The notes: generated from the sequence alone by a model not told the origin. Positions 9,401-19,353 are shown, counted from the stretch's first letter. The stretch is 64,000 bases of DNA from JAUIET01 sp045106985 (GCA_045106985.1 JBGCFQ010000011.1:310001-374000); one strand, 5' to 3'. Program-made: numbers and translations.

Positions 9401-10435
9401 TCAGTTGCTTTTATTTACATGCTTTTCAAGCGCTACTACACGCTTGTGTAATTTATCCAGCTGCAAAAAGCGGACTGCATTCTTACGCCATACATCACTG
9501 CGGGATAAAGCGGTGCCTGAAGAATACACTCCGGGCTCAGAGATGGACTTGCTTACCAATGTCATGCCAGTTAAATGAACGCCATCACAGATGCTCAAAT
9601 GGCCCGCGACACCAACGCCGCCGCCGAGAGTACAATTGGCGCCAATTTTCGCGCTTCCTGCTATGCCAACACAACCTGCAAGGGCGGTGTTTTTGCCTAT
9701 TACGACGTTGTGTGCAATTTGAACCTGATTGTCGATAATCACGCCGTCTTCAATCACAGTGTCACTTATCGCGCCACGGTCAATGGTTGTGCTTGCCCCT
9801 ACCGAAACATCATTACCTATTTTAACAGCACCCAATTGGACTATCTTCTGCCATCCGCTTGGGCTTGGCGCATAACCAAAACCGTCAGCGCCGATTACAC
9901 AGTGACTGTGCAGATGAACCCGGTCGCCGATGCTCACCTGGTGATAGATGACCACTTGTGGGTCTAATCGGCAGTTAATACCTAGTACAACATTATTAGC
10001 TAGCGAGCACCCAGCACCCAGCGAGGACCCTGCGCCTACGACAACATTATTGCCCAGCACGCAATGCGGACCTATCGCCACATCGTCACCCAACTGAACA
10101 TTGCTGCCTATTACGGCGGTTGGGTGAACACCTGCTTGTGACTCAGGGCGATCATCGAACAAAGACGACGCTTGGGCGTATGCAAGATAAGGGTTACTCA
10201 CAACAATACTGGAGACTGTACCGGAACTCGGAAGATCGCCGACAAATTCAGCTTTTAACAATACCGCACCCGCTCGACAATGTGCCAAGTGCGTACGGTA
10301 TTTAGAGTCCGATAAGAACGTTAACTGATTGGGCTCGGCAGAGCCCAATGGAGCAATACTTGTGACGATTTTTTCAGCACTACCGTGCAGCTCACCATTA
10401 ACAGCTGTGCAAATATCGTGCAGCGTAATCGTCAT
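9401..10435 (-). CDS. lpxD: UDP-3-O-(3-hydroxyacyl)glucosamine N-acyltransferase
   Basis: LpxD adds the N-linked 3-hydroxyacyl chain, the third step of lipid A synthesis. The 344-residue protein has an N-terminal uridine-binding domain (about residues 1-100), then a left-handed beta-helix of hexapeptide repeats from about 103. The catalytic His is in IAHNVVIGKNTALAG (His242, corresponding to E. coli His239). A C-terminal helix ends VVALEKHVNKSN. The ATG at 10435 is 12 bases after the skp stop, so the two are probably co-transcribed. Confidence 0.96.
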   Translation of the reverse strand: MTITLHDICTAVNGELHGSAEKIVTSIAPLGSAEPNQLTFLSDSKYRTHLAHCRAGAVLLKAEFVGDLPSSGTVSSIVVSNPYLAYAQASSLFDDRPESQAGVHPTAVIGSNVQLGDDVAIGPHCVLGNNVVVGAGSSLGAGCSLANNVVLGINCRLDPQVVIYHQVSIGDRVHLHSHCVIGADGFGYAPSPSGWQKIVQLGAVKIGNDVSVGASTTIDRGAISDTVIEDGVIIDNQVQIAHNVVIGKNTALAGCVGIAGSAKIGANCTLGGGVGVAGHLSICDGVHLTGMTLVSKSISEPGVYSSGTALSRSDVWRKNAVRFLQLDKLHKRVVALEKHVNKSN

Positions 10436-10447
10436 TCTAAAAGCAGT

Positions 10448-10975
10448 TTACTTGCCTGCGCCGGCGTTCAGCTTGTCAGTAACTTTCGAGGTAATATTGA
10501 AAGTAGTACTGGCGTGCATCACGGCCTCAGCTCTCAGCAAAAGACCTATGCCTTCTTCCTGAAGTAGCTCTTCCACTATTTTTGAGACTCTTGGGCCAAC
10601 TTCTACACCCAATTGCTGAACAACATCATTTTGTGAGGCCTGTAACTTCTTCAGGTTATGCTCGATGTCGGCGCGCAAGCTAGTCAATTTCTTCTGGGCA
10701 TCAGCTTGTTGTGCTGCTGTCATAACCGCAGCTTCTTTGCTGACTTCTTCACGCATGCTAGTGAAGTCTTTACGCAGCTTGTCGTATTCCGCCTTAATAG
10801 CTACATACTCTTTCTCTTCACTGAGCTTCTGCAATCGCTGCTTGGCAAGCTCAGAATTAAGAATGGCGTCCTGCGGGCTAAAAACCGCGATTTTGCCTAA
10901 TTGCGCCCACGCAGATGGCAGCACCATAAAGCTGCAGATAAGACTTAGCAGAGTTATGCGGATGAATTTATTCAC
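10448..10975 (-). CDS. skp: OmpH/Skp family periplasmic chaperone
   Basis: Skp holds unfolded outer-membrane proteins in the periplasm and delivers them to the BAM complex. The GTG at 10975 gives a clean Sec signal peptide (NKFIRITLLSLICSF through SAWA, cleavage before QLGKIAVF) and has GGAGA six bases upstream, so I prefer it to the longer reading to 11032. The mature part is a long alpha-helical coiled coil (about residues 45-125) flanked by beta strands, as in OmpH. Length is 175 residues. It lies directly between bamA and lpxD, as in E. coli. Confidence 0.94.
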   Translation of the reverse strand: MNKFIRITLLSLICSFMVLPSAWAQLGKIAVFSPQDAILNSELAKQRLQKLSEEKEYVAIKAEYDKLRKDFTSMREEVSKEAAVMTAAQQADAQKKLTSLRADIEHNLKKLQASQNDVVQQLGVEVGPRVSKIVEELLQEEGIGLLLRAEAVMHASTTFNITSKVTDKLNAGAGK

Positions 10976-10981
10976 GTGTTG

Positions 10982-10986
10982 TCTCC
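10982..10986 (-). promoter_or_regulatory. Ribosome-binding site that fixes the skp start
   Basis: GGAGA on the minus strand, six bases before the GTG at 10975. It supports a start that places the signal peptide at the very N-terminus. Confidence 0.65.
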
Positions 10987-11107
10987 AGTAGTTCCAGGCC
11001 CACAAAGTTAAGCCTGGTTTATTTTTAGCCAACGATAGTGTGGCTAGTTCGGTTAATTAGAGTTATCGATAATATTTAAGTTTTTCAACAATTGTTAACA
11101 GCCACTA

Positions 11108-13726
11108 TTAAAAGCTTCTACCCAACGAGAATTGAAATACTTCAGGCTCATCAATGTCAGTTTCATTGAGCGGTTTAGCTAGGCTGAAGGTCAGCGGGCC
11201 AAACCCTGAAATCCATGTCAGCCCAAAGCCGAAAGAATACCGCAATTCGTCGAGATCTACATCAAAACAGTTGACTTGCAACGCGCCACACTCAGTGTTA
11301 AACACATTGCCTACGTCAATGAAAAACGCTGAGCGCAGAGATCGCTGATCTTTCAGGAATGGCAGTGGAAACAGCAGCTCGGCGCTGGCTTCAATCTGCA
11401 CGTTACCACCGAAGGGGTCAGGGTCATCACCGACAAAACCTGGACTAATGGACAATTGGTCTAGGAACTGCCCCGGGTTGGCCGGATCTTGTTCAAGCCG
11501 GTACGCAAAATCATCAAAGCTAGTCGCATTAGTAGTAGGATCTACTTGACCACGATCGTAGCGTATTGCCGGCGTACTGCGAGGGCCCAAAGTATTGTTC
11601 TTAAAACCTCTAACCGAGCCGAAGCCGCCAGAATAAAAGTTTTCAAAAAATGGCAGACCATCGCTTCCGCCGTAACTATTACCGTAAGCCAGTTCGGTTC
11701 GCAATCTTAAAGTCCAGCGGTTGGTAATTGGGAAGAACTTCTGGCCTGTGTACAGAAGTTTGTAGTACTCAAGGTCACTGCCCGGCACGGTAAATTCCAA
11801 CGACAGGCTTTGTGATGAGCCACGTGTCGCTAATAGCCCTCTATTCAGTCTGGATTGTCGCCAGCTAACGGTGACCGGGAAATTAGTAAAGTTACGCCCG
11901 TTTGTATCTAGAAAGCCATCCAAGGGGGTTGCAAACGCACTATCTGGCAGCTCACTTAGTGGGGCTACCACTCCTGGCACGGCTGGGACGGCATTGCCAT
12001 CATCATCCGTTGTAGCCGGAATCGGCTCTGTAACAAAATAGTTAAGAATTCGAGGGTCTAGCCGAGGGCTGCCCACAATTTCCTGCACAGCGAACTCACC
12101 AGTAGTAATTTTGGTGTTGTTTACTCCCAAGCTAAAACCAAGAGACTCTGTCTCACTAATAGGATAACCAAAGCTCATCGCACCACCAAAAGTATCGGTA
12201 GAAAACCTCGATATGTTTACTTCATCCAGATCGGTTTTGCGGAAGAAAAGATTAAACCCACGACTAACGCCATCTTCAGTGTAATAAGGGTCGGAGTAAC
12301 TCAGGTTGTAGCTGGTTTGGAAGCGACTTTTGCTCACGCCAAAACCAACGCGCTTACCGGTACCCAAAAAGTTATTTTGCTGAAGATTGGCACTAACCAA
12401 TAGCCCTGCGTCCTGCGCATAACCCAAGCTAGCCGATATGCTGCCCGACGTTTGCTCTTCCACATCGTACTCAACGTCAATCATGTCGTCAGTACCCGCT
12501 ACTTCAGGGGTCTCTACCGTCACTTCCTTGAAGAACCCCAATCGTTCCAAGCGCAACCTGGACTGCTCAATTTTAGCCCTCGCTGCCGGCGCCGATTCCA
12601 TTTGACGCATTTCGCGGCGCAGCACTTCATCAACTGTGCGAGTATTACCTCGAAAGTTAATGCGTCGCACGTAGGTTCTTTTACCCGGGTCAACAAAAAA
12701 CTTGATGGCGACTTCGTTGGTTTCGTCATCAATTTCAGGTATGCCATTCACTTCTGCGAACGTGTAACCTTCATCGCCCAGCCGGTTGGTGATGAACTCT
12801 TCGGTTTTAGTGACTCGTATTTGTGAAAAGGTCTGCTCTGGACTAACAAATAAATAACGCTTCAGCTCACTTTCTTCGAGAACAATATCGCCGCCGAGGG
12901 TGACATCACTCACTTCGTACTTTTCGCCTTCATCGACATTGACGGTAATATAAACAGCGTCGCGGTCAGGAGTAATCGCTACCTGCGTGGAGTCAACCGC
13001 AAACCGAATATAACCTCTGTCCTTGTAATAGGACTCGATGGTTTCCAAATCACCAGACAATTTTTCCTTAGAATATTTGTCATTGCCAGAAATGAAAGAC
13101 AGCCAACCTGTTGTGTTTAGCTCAAACAGGTCGATTATTTCTTCATCGTTATACGCTGAATTGCCCACAACATTAATATGCTTGATTTTAGCAACCGAGC
13201 CTTCATTCACATTAATATTTACTGCAACCCGGTTCCGCGGCTGCTCTATAACCTCGGTATCAATTTTTGCATCATATCGGCCTTGGCTGACGTACTGGCG
13301 TTGTAGCTCTAAGCCCATGCCATCGAGAGTGGAACGCTGAAAAACTCGCCCTACGGCCAAGCCTGCCCCTTTCAAGCCTTCAAGCAGAGCCTCAGTTTCT
13401 ATCGCCTTATTACCTTCAATCTCAATTTCACTGATAGACGGCCGTTCGAATACCGTAACAACTAGAATATCTTCATCGCGAGAAAACTGGATATCGTCGA
13501 AATTTCCGGTTTTGAACAGGGTTCTTGCTGATGAAACCAGTTGCGGTTGAGTTGCCACATCACCAACGCTGATGGGCATCGCATTAAACACACTGCCAGC
13601 GGTTATACGCTGTAAGCCGTCTATACGGATGTCATTTACCTTAAACGGTTCGAACGAAAGCGCGTAAGGGCTTGAGCTCACTAGCAAAACGAAAATCAGT
13701 CGAATCATTATTTTTAAGTACAGCAT
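11108..13726 (-). CDS. bamA: Outer membrane protein assembly factor BamA
   Basis: BamA inserts beta-barrel proteins into the outer membrane. After a signal peptide (ending near ALS-FEPFKV) come five POTRA domains (about residues 25-430), then the Omp85 barrel. The lid motif GSVRGFKNN is near residue 705 and the last strand ends EVFQFSLGRSF with the terminal aromatic residue. At 872 residues it is longer than E. coli BamA (810); the extra length is in barrel loops, for example a Pro/Ala-rich stretch near 570-600. Starts at 13726 or 13708 are both possible. rseP ends two bases upstream. Confidence 0.96.
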   Translation of the reverse strand: MLYLKIMIRLIFVLLVSSSPYALSFEPFKVNDIRIDGLQRITAGSVFNAMPISVGDVATQPQLVSSARTLFKTGNFDDIQFSRDEDILVVTVFERPSISEIEIEGNKAIETEALLEGLKGAGLAVGRVFQRSTLDGMGLELQRQYVSQGRYDAKIDTEVIEQPRNRVAVNINVNEGSVAKIKHINVVGNSAYNDEEIIDLFELNTTGWLSFISGNDKYSKEKLSGDLETIESYYKDRGYIRFAVDSTQVAITPDRDAVYITVNVDEGEKYEVSDVTLGGDIVLEESELKRYLFVSPEQTFSQIRVTKTEEFITNRLGDEGYTFAEVNGIPEIDDETNEVAIKFFVDPGKRTYVRRINFRGNTRTVDEVLRREMRQMESAPAARAKIEQSRLRLERLGFFKEVTVETPEVAGTDDMIDVEYDVEEQTSGSISASLGYAQDAGLLVSANLQQNNFLGTGKRVGFGVSKSRFQTSYNLSYSDPYYTEDGVSRGFNLFFRKTDLDEVNISRFSTDTFGGAMSFGYPISETESLGFSLGVNNTKITTGEFAVQEIVGSPRLDPRILNYFVTEPIPATTDDDGNAVPAVPGVVAPLSELPDSAFATPLDGFLDTNGRNFTNFPVTVSWRQSRLNRGLLATRGSSQSLSLEFTVPGSDLEYYKLLYTGQKFFPITNRWTLRLRTELAYGNSYGGSDGLPFFENFYSGGFGSVRGFKNNTLGPRSTPAIRYDRGQVDPTTNATSFDDFAYRLEQDPANPGQFLDQLSISPGFVGDDPDPFGGNVQIEASAELLFPLPFLKDQRSLRSAFFIDVGNVFNTECGALQVNCFDVDLDELRYSFGFGLTWISGFGPLTFSLAKPLNETDIDEPEVFQFSLGRSF

Positions 13727-13728
13727 TT

Positions 13729-15108
13729 TTATAGTCGCGCGATATCGTTAAACATAACCAGCACAAAGACGCTGATAAGAATAAATAGGCCAAATTGCTG
13801 GCCAATGATTTGTACTCGTTCGGAAACAGGGCTCCCCTTCAGGGCCTCTACCAAAAAGTACAGCAAATGCCCACCATCCAACATCGGAATGGGCAATAGA
13901 TTCATAATACCAAGACTAATGCTCAGCAATGCAAGTAAGTTCAGCCACGGCAGCCAGCCCACTTTAGCAGAGTCGTTAGCGACTTGAGCAATGGTTATTG
14001 GGCCAGCCATATTCTTTGGTGACATTTCGCCGAACAACATTTTTTTCACGGCGTTAACTGAGAAAAGCGACAACTCCCATGTTCGCGACAAACCGGCCTG
14101 AAGCGCTTGCAGTGGTGTGTGTTTAAATTCCCTAATCATGTGCTCAGGCCACGGTGCTCGTTGTGCACCAATACCAATCCTTCCAACAGTATTGCCATTG
14201 TCTAGCACTTGCGCTGCAGGCGTTAAACTCGCCACTGAAGGTGTTGTACCGCGCAAGTAGGAAATTTCGATTTCAACGCCAGGTCGTTCACTAACGTAAC
14301 GTACTAGTTCAGAAAAATCATTGAGCTCAACACCGTCAATGGCGGTGAGTGTGTCGCCTTTCTTGAGACCGGCTATGTCGGCCGGCCCGCCAGTCACAAC
14401 TTGGCTCAAACTGAGCTGCATAGGCGGTACAAACAATGTAATCCCTAATGCGTTAACCGGATCAGGTTCCGCAGCTCCACGAAGCCACTCGTTTAACTGC
14501 AGCTCAGATTCATAAACTAAATCACTTGAGCTGTATCGACTGCCCACTGTCATGATGCCGGTTTCACCCAAACGCTTCAGCAACTGTAAATGCAAAGCTT
14601 GTCTAGTAAGCGTGCTATTGCCGTCTATTTCAACAATCTCCTGGCCTGCCTCCAGGCCAGCTTGCTCGGCCAGAGAACCAATCTCTACGGCAGCAATTAC
14701 TGGAGCCACACCTCGCTCTCCAGGCAGATAAACGCCCCATAGCACAATAACAGCAAGCAATAGGTTTGCTAAGGGGCCAGCCGCAACCACAAAGGTTCTC
14801 GCCAATAGAGACTTACCGGTAAACTCTTCCTCTTCTAACTTTGCGACCGGCTGCTGTTCAGACTCCGCCAATTCATGCAGGTCGCAATCGCGCGCGTCCA
14901 GCATTTTTACATAGCCACCTAGAGGAATAGCAGCCACCACAAATTCAGTACCATGCTTGTCATGCCAGCGCAGCAAAGGTTTACCGAAACCAATAGAAAA
15001 ACGTATAACCCTTATACCTGAACGTCGCGCAGCCCAGAAATGCCCATACTCATGGAAGGTGATCAACACACCAAAGGTGATGATAAATACAGGGATAGCC
15101 GTTAACAT
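13729..15108 (-). CDS. rseP: RIP metalloprotease RseP
   Basis: RseP is the inner-membrane site-2 protease that cleaves anti-sigma factor RseA in the sigma-E envelope stress response and also clears signal peptides. The zinc motif is HEYGH at residues 19-23 in the first membrane segment; the second conserved site is NLLPIPMLDGGHLLYF near 405. Two PDZ domains lie between (about 120-210 and 215-300). Length is 459 residues (E. coli 450). It is next to bamA, which it helps to monitor functionally, and 97 bases after dxr. Confidence 0.96.
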   Translation of the reverse strand: MLTAIPVFIITFGVLITFHEYGHFWAARRSGIRVIRFSIGFGKPLLRWHDKHGTEFVVAAIPLGGYVKMLDARDCDLHELAESEQQPVAKLEEEEFTGKSLLARTFVVAAGPLANLLLAVIVLWGVYLPGERGVAPVIAAVEIGSLAEQAGLEAGQEIVEIDGNSTLTRQALHLQLLKRLGETGIMTVGSRYSSSDLVYESELQLNEWLRGAAEPDPVNALGITLFVPPMQLSLSQVVTGGPADIAGLKKGDTLTAIDGVELNDFSELVRYVSERPGVEIEISYLRGTTPSVASLTPAAQVLDNGNTVGRIGIGAQRAPWPEHMIREFKHTPLQALQAGLSRTWELSLFSVNAVKKMLFGEMSPKNMAGPITIAQVANDSAKVGWLPWLNLLALLSISLGIMNLLPIPMLDGGHLLYFLVEALKGSPVSERVQIIGQQFGLFILISVFVLVMFNDIARL

Positions 15109-15205
15109 AATTGCATTAGCTTAATTTCATTTTTAACCACAACAGCAGTTTTGACTGCCGTGTTAGCAACAAAGTAGAGCAAGGGCAAAGGCAACAAACT
15201 GCTTA

Positions 15206-16426
15206 TCATTCAACCCCCTCTACATGCTCGGATCGTTCCAGCCTTACTATGTTGGCGTTCGCCACCTCACGCGCTCTGGCATCATACGATTTGACCTCAG
15301 CAAGAGTAGTCAGTTCAATATCACTGGCCAAACTCATCGTGTGCTTAATTACTTTTGGTATCTCAGTAAAACGAATTCGTTCATTCAGGAAGGCATCAAC
15401 CGCAATTTCATTAGCAGCATTCAAAACACAACTGTGCGAACCACCAGCTCGTGCAGCGTCCAGCGCTAATTCTAAGCAGGGAAATCGTTCAAAATCTGGC
15501 CGCGCAAAATTAAGCTGAGCTACTTCGAACAAATTAAGCGAACTAACACCAGACGATACTCGTTCCGGCCAAGCAAGGCCGTGGGCGATTGGGGTGCGCA
15601 TGTCTGGGTTCCCCATTTGGGCTAAAACAGACCCATCATTATACTGGACTAGAGAGTGAATCACGCTTTCTGGATGAAGTACTATTTCCACATCATCCGG
15701 TGTGACAGAGAACAGCCACATTGCCTCTATGAACTCTAACCCTTTGTTCATCATGGTCGCAGAGTCAACGGAAATCTTGGCGCCCATGTCCCAATTCGGA
15801 TGATTACAGGCTTGGGCAGGGCTTATCTGATCAAATTCAGACAGAGGCAATTGTCTAAACGGTCCGCCAGAACCAGTCAGCAATATGCGGGTAACGCCTG
15901 GTGCACGCTCGCCCGCCTTGTAGCCAGGAGGCATGCACTGGAAAATTGCGTTATGCTCACTGTCGATCGGCAGCAATTGAGCACCCGAGCGCTCGGCGGC
16001 ACGCATAAAAAGGCGCCCAGACATAACAAGGCTTTCCTTGTTTGCAAGCAGCACTTTTTTGCCCGCCATTGCCGCAGCCAGTGAGGAGTCTAAACCCGCC
16101 GCGCCGACAATTGCGGCCATTACTACATCAACATTATCATCGGAAGCAATCGTATCTAATGCCGCGCTACCGGCCAATACTGTACTTTCTATAGACTCTT
16201 CGCGAAGCGCAGACTCAAGCTCTACAGCAGCCCCTTCATCACGCATTACCGTGTAACGTGGACGAAACTCTCGGCACTGCTTTAGCATGCACGTAACATT
16301 TGTATTCGCCGACAAGGCAAAGATGCTCCAGCGCTCCGGGTGCCGACGGATTACATCGAGCGTGCTCTCACCTATTGAGCCGGTTGAGCCGAGCACCGTT
16401 ACAGTAAGTGTTTTCAAAGCGACCAT
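15206..16426 (-). CDS. dxr: 1-deoxy-D-xylulose 5-phosphate reductoisomerase
   Basis: Dxr (IspC) makes 2-C-methyl-D-erythritol 4-phosphate with NADPH in the MEP isoprenoid pathway. The N-terminal Rossmann motif is VLGSTGSIGESTLDV; NKESLVMSG and MMNKGLEFIEAMWLF are the active-site segments. I list the ATG at 16426; a GTG at 16444 and a TTG at 16417, which overlaps the cdsA stop, are alternatives. All of these starts imply overlap or near-contact with cdsA, so the two genes are translationally linked. Length of about 406 residues fits the family. Confidence 0.95.
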   Translation of the reverse strand: MVALKTLTVTVLGSTGSIGESTLDVIRRHPERWSIFALSANTNVTCMLKQCREFRPRYTVMRDEGAAVELESALREESIESTVLAGSAALDTIASDDNVDVVMAAIVGAAGLDSSLAAAMAGKKVLLANKESLVMSGRLFMRAAERSGAQLLPIDSEHNAIFQCMPPGYKAGERAPGVTRILLTGSGGPFRQLPLSEFDQISPAQACNHPNWDMGAKISVDSATMMNKGLEFIEAMWLFSVTPDDVEIVLHPESVIHSLVQYNDGSVLAQMGNPDMRTPIAHGLAWPERVSSGVSSLNLFEVAQLNFARPDFERFPCLELALDAARAGGSHSCVLNAANEIAVDAFLNERIRFTEIPKVIKHTMSLASDIELTTLAEVKSYDARAREVANANIVRLERSEHVEGVE

Positions 16427-17256
16427 CCGACACTCAGCAGGCACAGCGCAAAGACTGGCGCTGCAGCCGTCCAGCCATCAAGGCGGTCTAAAACACCACC
16501 ATGCCCTGGCAAAATATTACTGCTGTCTTTTACGCCGCACTGCCGCTTAAGCATACTTTCAAGCAAATCTCCCACCACTGAGCTGAGAGCGACCAAGGCA
16601 CTGATCATTAACCATTGCGTCATAGCCAAAGGAATTGAGAAAAAATAAGCCGTACCTGCCGCAAGCAGAATCGAGCAAAAAAGTCCTCCGAACAGGCCTG
16701 CCCAGGATTTGCCAGGGCTCACTCGCGGCACCATCTTTTTCTCACCGAGAGCTTTACCAAAGAAATAAGCACCAATATCCGCCGCCGCCACCAAAGCAAC
16801 CAAATACAGTACAAGCCAAATGTAAGGTCCAGTGATCCTAAGCCAAATAAACGCTAGACAACTGGGCACCAAAACGAGAAGACCGATAAGCGCTCGCGCC
16901 CAAGAGCTTTGCCATAATGAAGCGCTTGCGGGGTAAGATTGAATCCAAAGCAGAGCAATAGCCCACCAGACTCCGGAAACTAAAAAAGTAGATTGAATAG
17001 CCTGTCGCGCTGGTGCTTCTAAAAGCTCTAGCGCCGTCAGGCTAGCTGCCAACACAAGTGCGACAAGAACCACATAAGCGAATCTGGCCGCCACGGTATT
17101 CCATCCGCATAGTCGACTCCACTCCCAACTAGCCAACAAAAAGACAGCGACAGCGAGTACCGCAAAGCCCGTTGGGGGCAGCAGCAAAACCGGGCCGCCG
17201 ACGAATAAAATCAGTGCTATAGCTGTAATGATGCGTTGCTTAAGCATGCTGGACAC
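16414..17256 (-). CDS. cdsA: Phosphatidate cytidylyltransferase
   Basis: CdsA makes CDP-diacylglycerol from phosphatidate and CTP, the branch point of phospholipid synthesis, in the inner membrane. The 280-residue protein is rich in membrane segments. The C-terminal CDS signature is intact from SMLKRQCGVKDSSNILPG through HGGVLDRLD (about residues 235-262). The start is GTG at 17256 (or the ATG at 17247), three codon-lengths or fewer from the uppS stop. The 3' end overlaps the dxr start. Confidence 0.95.
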   Translation of the reverse strand: MSSMLKQRIITAIALILFVGGPVLLLPPTGFAVLAVAVFLLASWEWSRLCGWNTVAARFAYVVLVALVLAASLTALELLEAPARQAIQSTFLVSGVWWAIALLWIQSYPASASLWQSSWARALIGLLVLVPSCLAFIWLRITGPYIWLVLYLVALVAAADIGAYFFGKALGEKKMVPRVSPGKSWAGLFGGLFCSILLAAGTAYFFSIPLAMTQWLMISALVALSSVVGDLLESMLKRQCGVKDSSNILPGHGGVLDRLDGWTAAAPVFALCLLSVGWSL

Positions 17257-17259
17257 TCA

Positions 17260-18003
17260 TCAGCTAGCAACCTGTTCTGATGTTTTGCCGAATCGCCGCT
17301 GGCGGCCTGAGAAATCAATTAGCGCGGCTTCAAAATCTTGTTTGGAAAAATCCGGCCAAAACTGCTCGGTGAAGTACAACTCGGAATAAGCAAACTGCCA
17401 CAGCAGGAAATTACTAATACGGTGGTCACCCCCGGTTCTAATGCAAAGATCAGGCGCTGGCAAATCGCTCAAGCAAAGATAATTCGTCATTTGCTCTTCA
17501 TCAATCGACTCCAGCTCAAGCTCGCCAATCTTAACTTTGTGCGCCAGTTGACGAGCAGCTTGAGCAATATCCCATCGACCACCGTAGTCAGCCGCTATCA
17601 CCAAGGTTCGCGCCGTGTTATGAGCTGTCGCTGTTTCAGCATGCTCGATCAGCGTAAGCAACTCATCACTGAAGCGCTCTCTAGAACCAATGACTCTCAG
17701 CCTTACGCCTTTCTCATTGATTTCCTGAACTTCATTCTTGAGGTAGGACTTGAACAACCGCATTAAGGCGTCTACTTCTTTAGGTGGACGCTGCCAATTC
17801 TCGCTGCTAAACGCGAAAAGTGTTAAGACTTCTACGCCGTGCTCTTCGCACGCTCGCAACACTGTTCGAATTTGTTCAACACCGGCCTTATGCCCAGCGG
17901 CACCTTTCAGGCTGCGTATTTTTGCCCACCTATTATTACCGTCCATTATGATTGCCACATGGCGTGGAATGGCACCGATAACAGCGTCTTGGCGGGAGTT
18001 CAT
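17260..18003 (-). CDS. uppS: Undecaprenyl diphosphate synthase (cis-prenyltransferase)
   Basis: UppS extends farnesyl-PP with isopentenyl-PP to undecaprenyl-PP, the lipid carrier for peptidoglycan and O-antigen synthesis. The 247-residue product contains IIMDGNNRWAK near residue 18 (catalytic Asp), LTLFAFSSENWQRP near 65, and the signature LCIRTGGDHRISNFLLWQ near 190. It lies 18 bases after frr and nearly touches cdsA. Dxr nearby supplies the same isoprenoid branch. Confidence 0.96.
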   Translation of the reverse strand: MNSRQDAVIGAIPRHVAIIMDGNNRWAKIRSLKGAAGHKAGVEQIRTVLRACEEHGVEVLTLFAFSSENWQRPPKEVDALMRLFKSYLKNEVQEINEKGVRLRVIGSRERFSDELLTLIEHAETATAHNTARTLVIAADYGGRWDIAQAARQLAHKVKIGELELESIDEEQMTNYLCLSDLPAPDLCIRTGGDHRISNFLLWQFAYSELYFTEQFWPDFSKQDFEAALIDFSGRQRRFGKTSEQVAS

Positions 18004-18021
18004 AACGGCGTCAGGCGAAAC

Positions 18022-18579
18022 TTATATTTCGGAAAGATCAGTTTCTTTAGATTGCAGTGCGGCCTCTACCGCCGCAACCTTGGCGTCTGTAAGCTTCTGC
18101 ATTCGCTCTCCAGCCCTGCGCTCCTCGTCTTCACTTATATCTTTGTCTTTCAGCAATTCCTTAAAATCACTCATCGCGTCTCGGCGAATATTGCGAATGG
18201 ATACACGTGATGATTCTGCTTCACCTCGAGCCTGCTTAATATAGCCTTTACGAGTTTCTTCTGTGAGCGGTGGCATAGGAATTCTGATAACCACGCCGGC
18301 CGTAGATGGATTCAAACCGAGATCCGACTTTAATATAGCTTTCTCAATATCACCAACCATCGATTTTTCCCAAGGCACAATACTGAGAGTACGTGCGTCC
18401 TCGATGTTTACATTAGCGACTTGACTGAGCGGGGTATTGTTCCCGTAGTAGTCCACAGTTAGACCTTCTAGCAAGCTCGGGTGGGCCCGTCCAGTCCGTA
18501 TGCGGTTGAATGCGTGTTGCAAAGCATCCAGTGTTTTACCCATTCTCTGTTCGGCGTCTTCAAGAATGTCATCAATCAC
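18022..18579 (-). CDS. frr: Ribosome recycling factor
   Basis: RRF splits post-termination ribosomes together with EF-G. The 185-residue product (standard length) has RTGRAHPSLLEGLTVDYYG near residue 29 and ends in the three-helix bundle segment. The start is a GTG at 18579 with an AGGAGA five bases before it. It follows pyrH by 33 bases, the conserved order. Confidence 0.96.
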   Translation of the reverse strand: MIDDILEDAEQRMGKTLDALQHAFNRIRTGRAHPSLLEGLTVDYYGNNTPLSQVANVNIEDARTLSIVPWEKSMVGDIEKAILKSDLGLNPSTAGVVIRIPMPPLTEETRKGYIKQARGEAESSRVSIRNIRRDAMSDFKELLKDKDISEDEERRAGERMQKLTDAKVAAVEAALQSKETDLSEI

Positions 18580-18612
18580 AGCTATCTCCTGAAATAGTTT
18601 GCTTGATTCGCC

Positions 18613-19353
18613 TTAGGCGTGAATCAATGTGCCTTCGTCAGCACCTTGAACAATACGCAAAAGTGCGCCTGGTTCGTCCATTTTAAACACTCTCACTGGC
18701 ATATTGTGATCTCGGCACAAACAAATCGCCGTAAGATCCATTACGCCCAGCTTCTTTTGCAGCGCCTCGTCGAAGCTTAAACGCTCGTATCGAGTGGCCG
18801 TACTATCCTTCACTGGGTCAGCCGAATACACACCATCAACCTTAGTTGCTTTCATTACCAATTCAGCTTCTATTTCTATGCCTCGCAGGCAAGCGGCAGA
18901 GTCAGTGGTAAAGAAAGGGTTGCCAGTACCGGCTGAGAATATAACAACGTTACCCATTTCCAGAAATCGAATAGCGTGTCTGCGATCGTAGTGATCAACA
19001 ACACCACTCATAGGTATCGCCGACATAATGCGGCTGGCAATATGGGCACGTTCAAGCGCGTCCCGCATCGCCAAGCCGTTCATCACGGTGGCCAACATAC
19101 CCATGTGATCGCCGGTAACGCGATCAAGGCCCGCTTCACTCAAAGCAGCACCGCGGAAAAGATTACCACCGCCAATCACTAAGCCAACCTGAACACCAGC
19201 ATCCACTAGCTGACCAACTTCCAGGGCCATGCGGTCAAGAACTTTAGGGTCTATCCCAAAGCTCTCATCCCCCATTAGCGCCTCTCCGCTTAACTTCAAC
19301 AAAACACGCTTAAGACGTCCGTTCTTGCTGGAAGTGTGTTCACTGGCTGCCAT
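18613..19353 (-). CDS. pyrH: Uridylate kinase
   Basis: PyrH phosphorylates UMP to UDP; it is a bacterial amino-acid-kinase-fold hexamer. The 246-residue protein shows RVLLKLSGEALMGDESFGID near residue 16, VGLVIGGGNLFRG near 59, and the TDSAACLRGIEI segment near 150. An N-terminal extension of about a dozen residues (AASEHTSSKNGRL) precedes the core. It lies 84 bases after tsf with AGGA upstream of the ATG. Confidence 0.96.
   Translation of the reverse strand: MAASEHTSSKNGRLKRVLLKLSGEALMGDESFGIDPKVLDRMALEVGQLVDAGVQVGLVIGGGNLFRGAALSEAGLDRVTGDHMGMLATVMNGLAMRDALERAHIASRIMSAIPMSGVVDHYDRRHAIRFLEMGNVVIFSAGTGNPFFTTDSAACLRGIEIEAELVMKATKVDGVYSADPVKDSTATRYERLSFDEALQKKLGVMDLTAICLCRDHNMPVRVFKMDEPGALLRIVQGADEGTLIHA

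Noticed and set aside
9575..9967. 130-codon plus-strand reading
   Set aside because: Antisense to lpxD; its length comes from the repetitive hexapeptide codons on the other strand.
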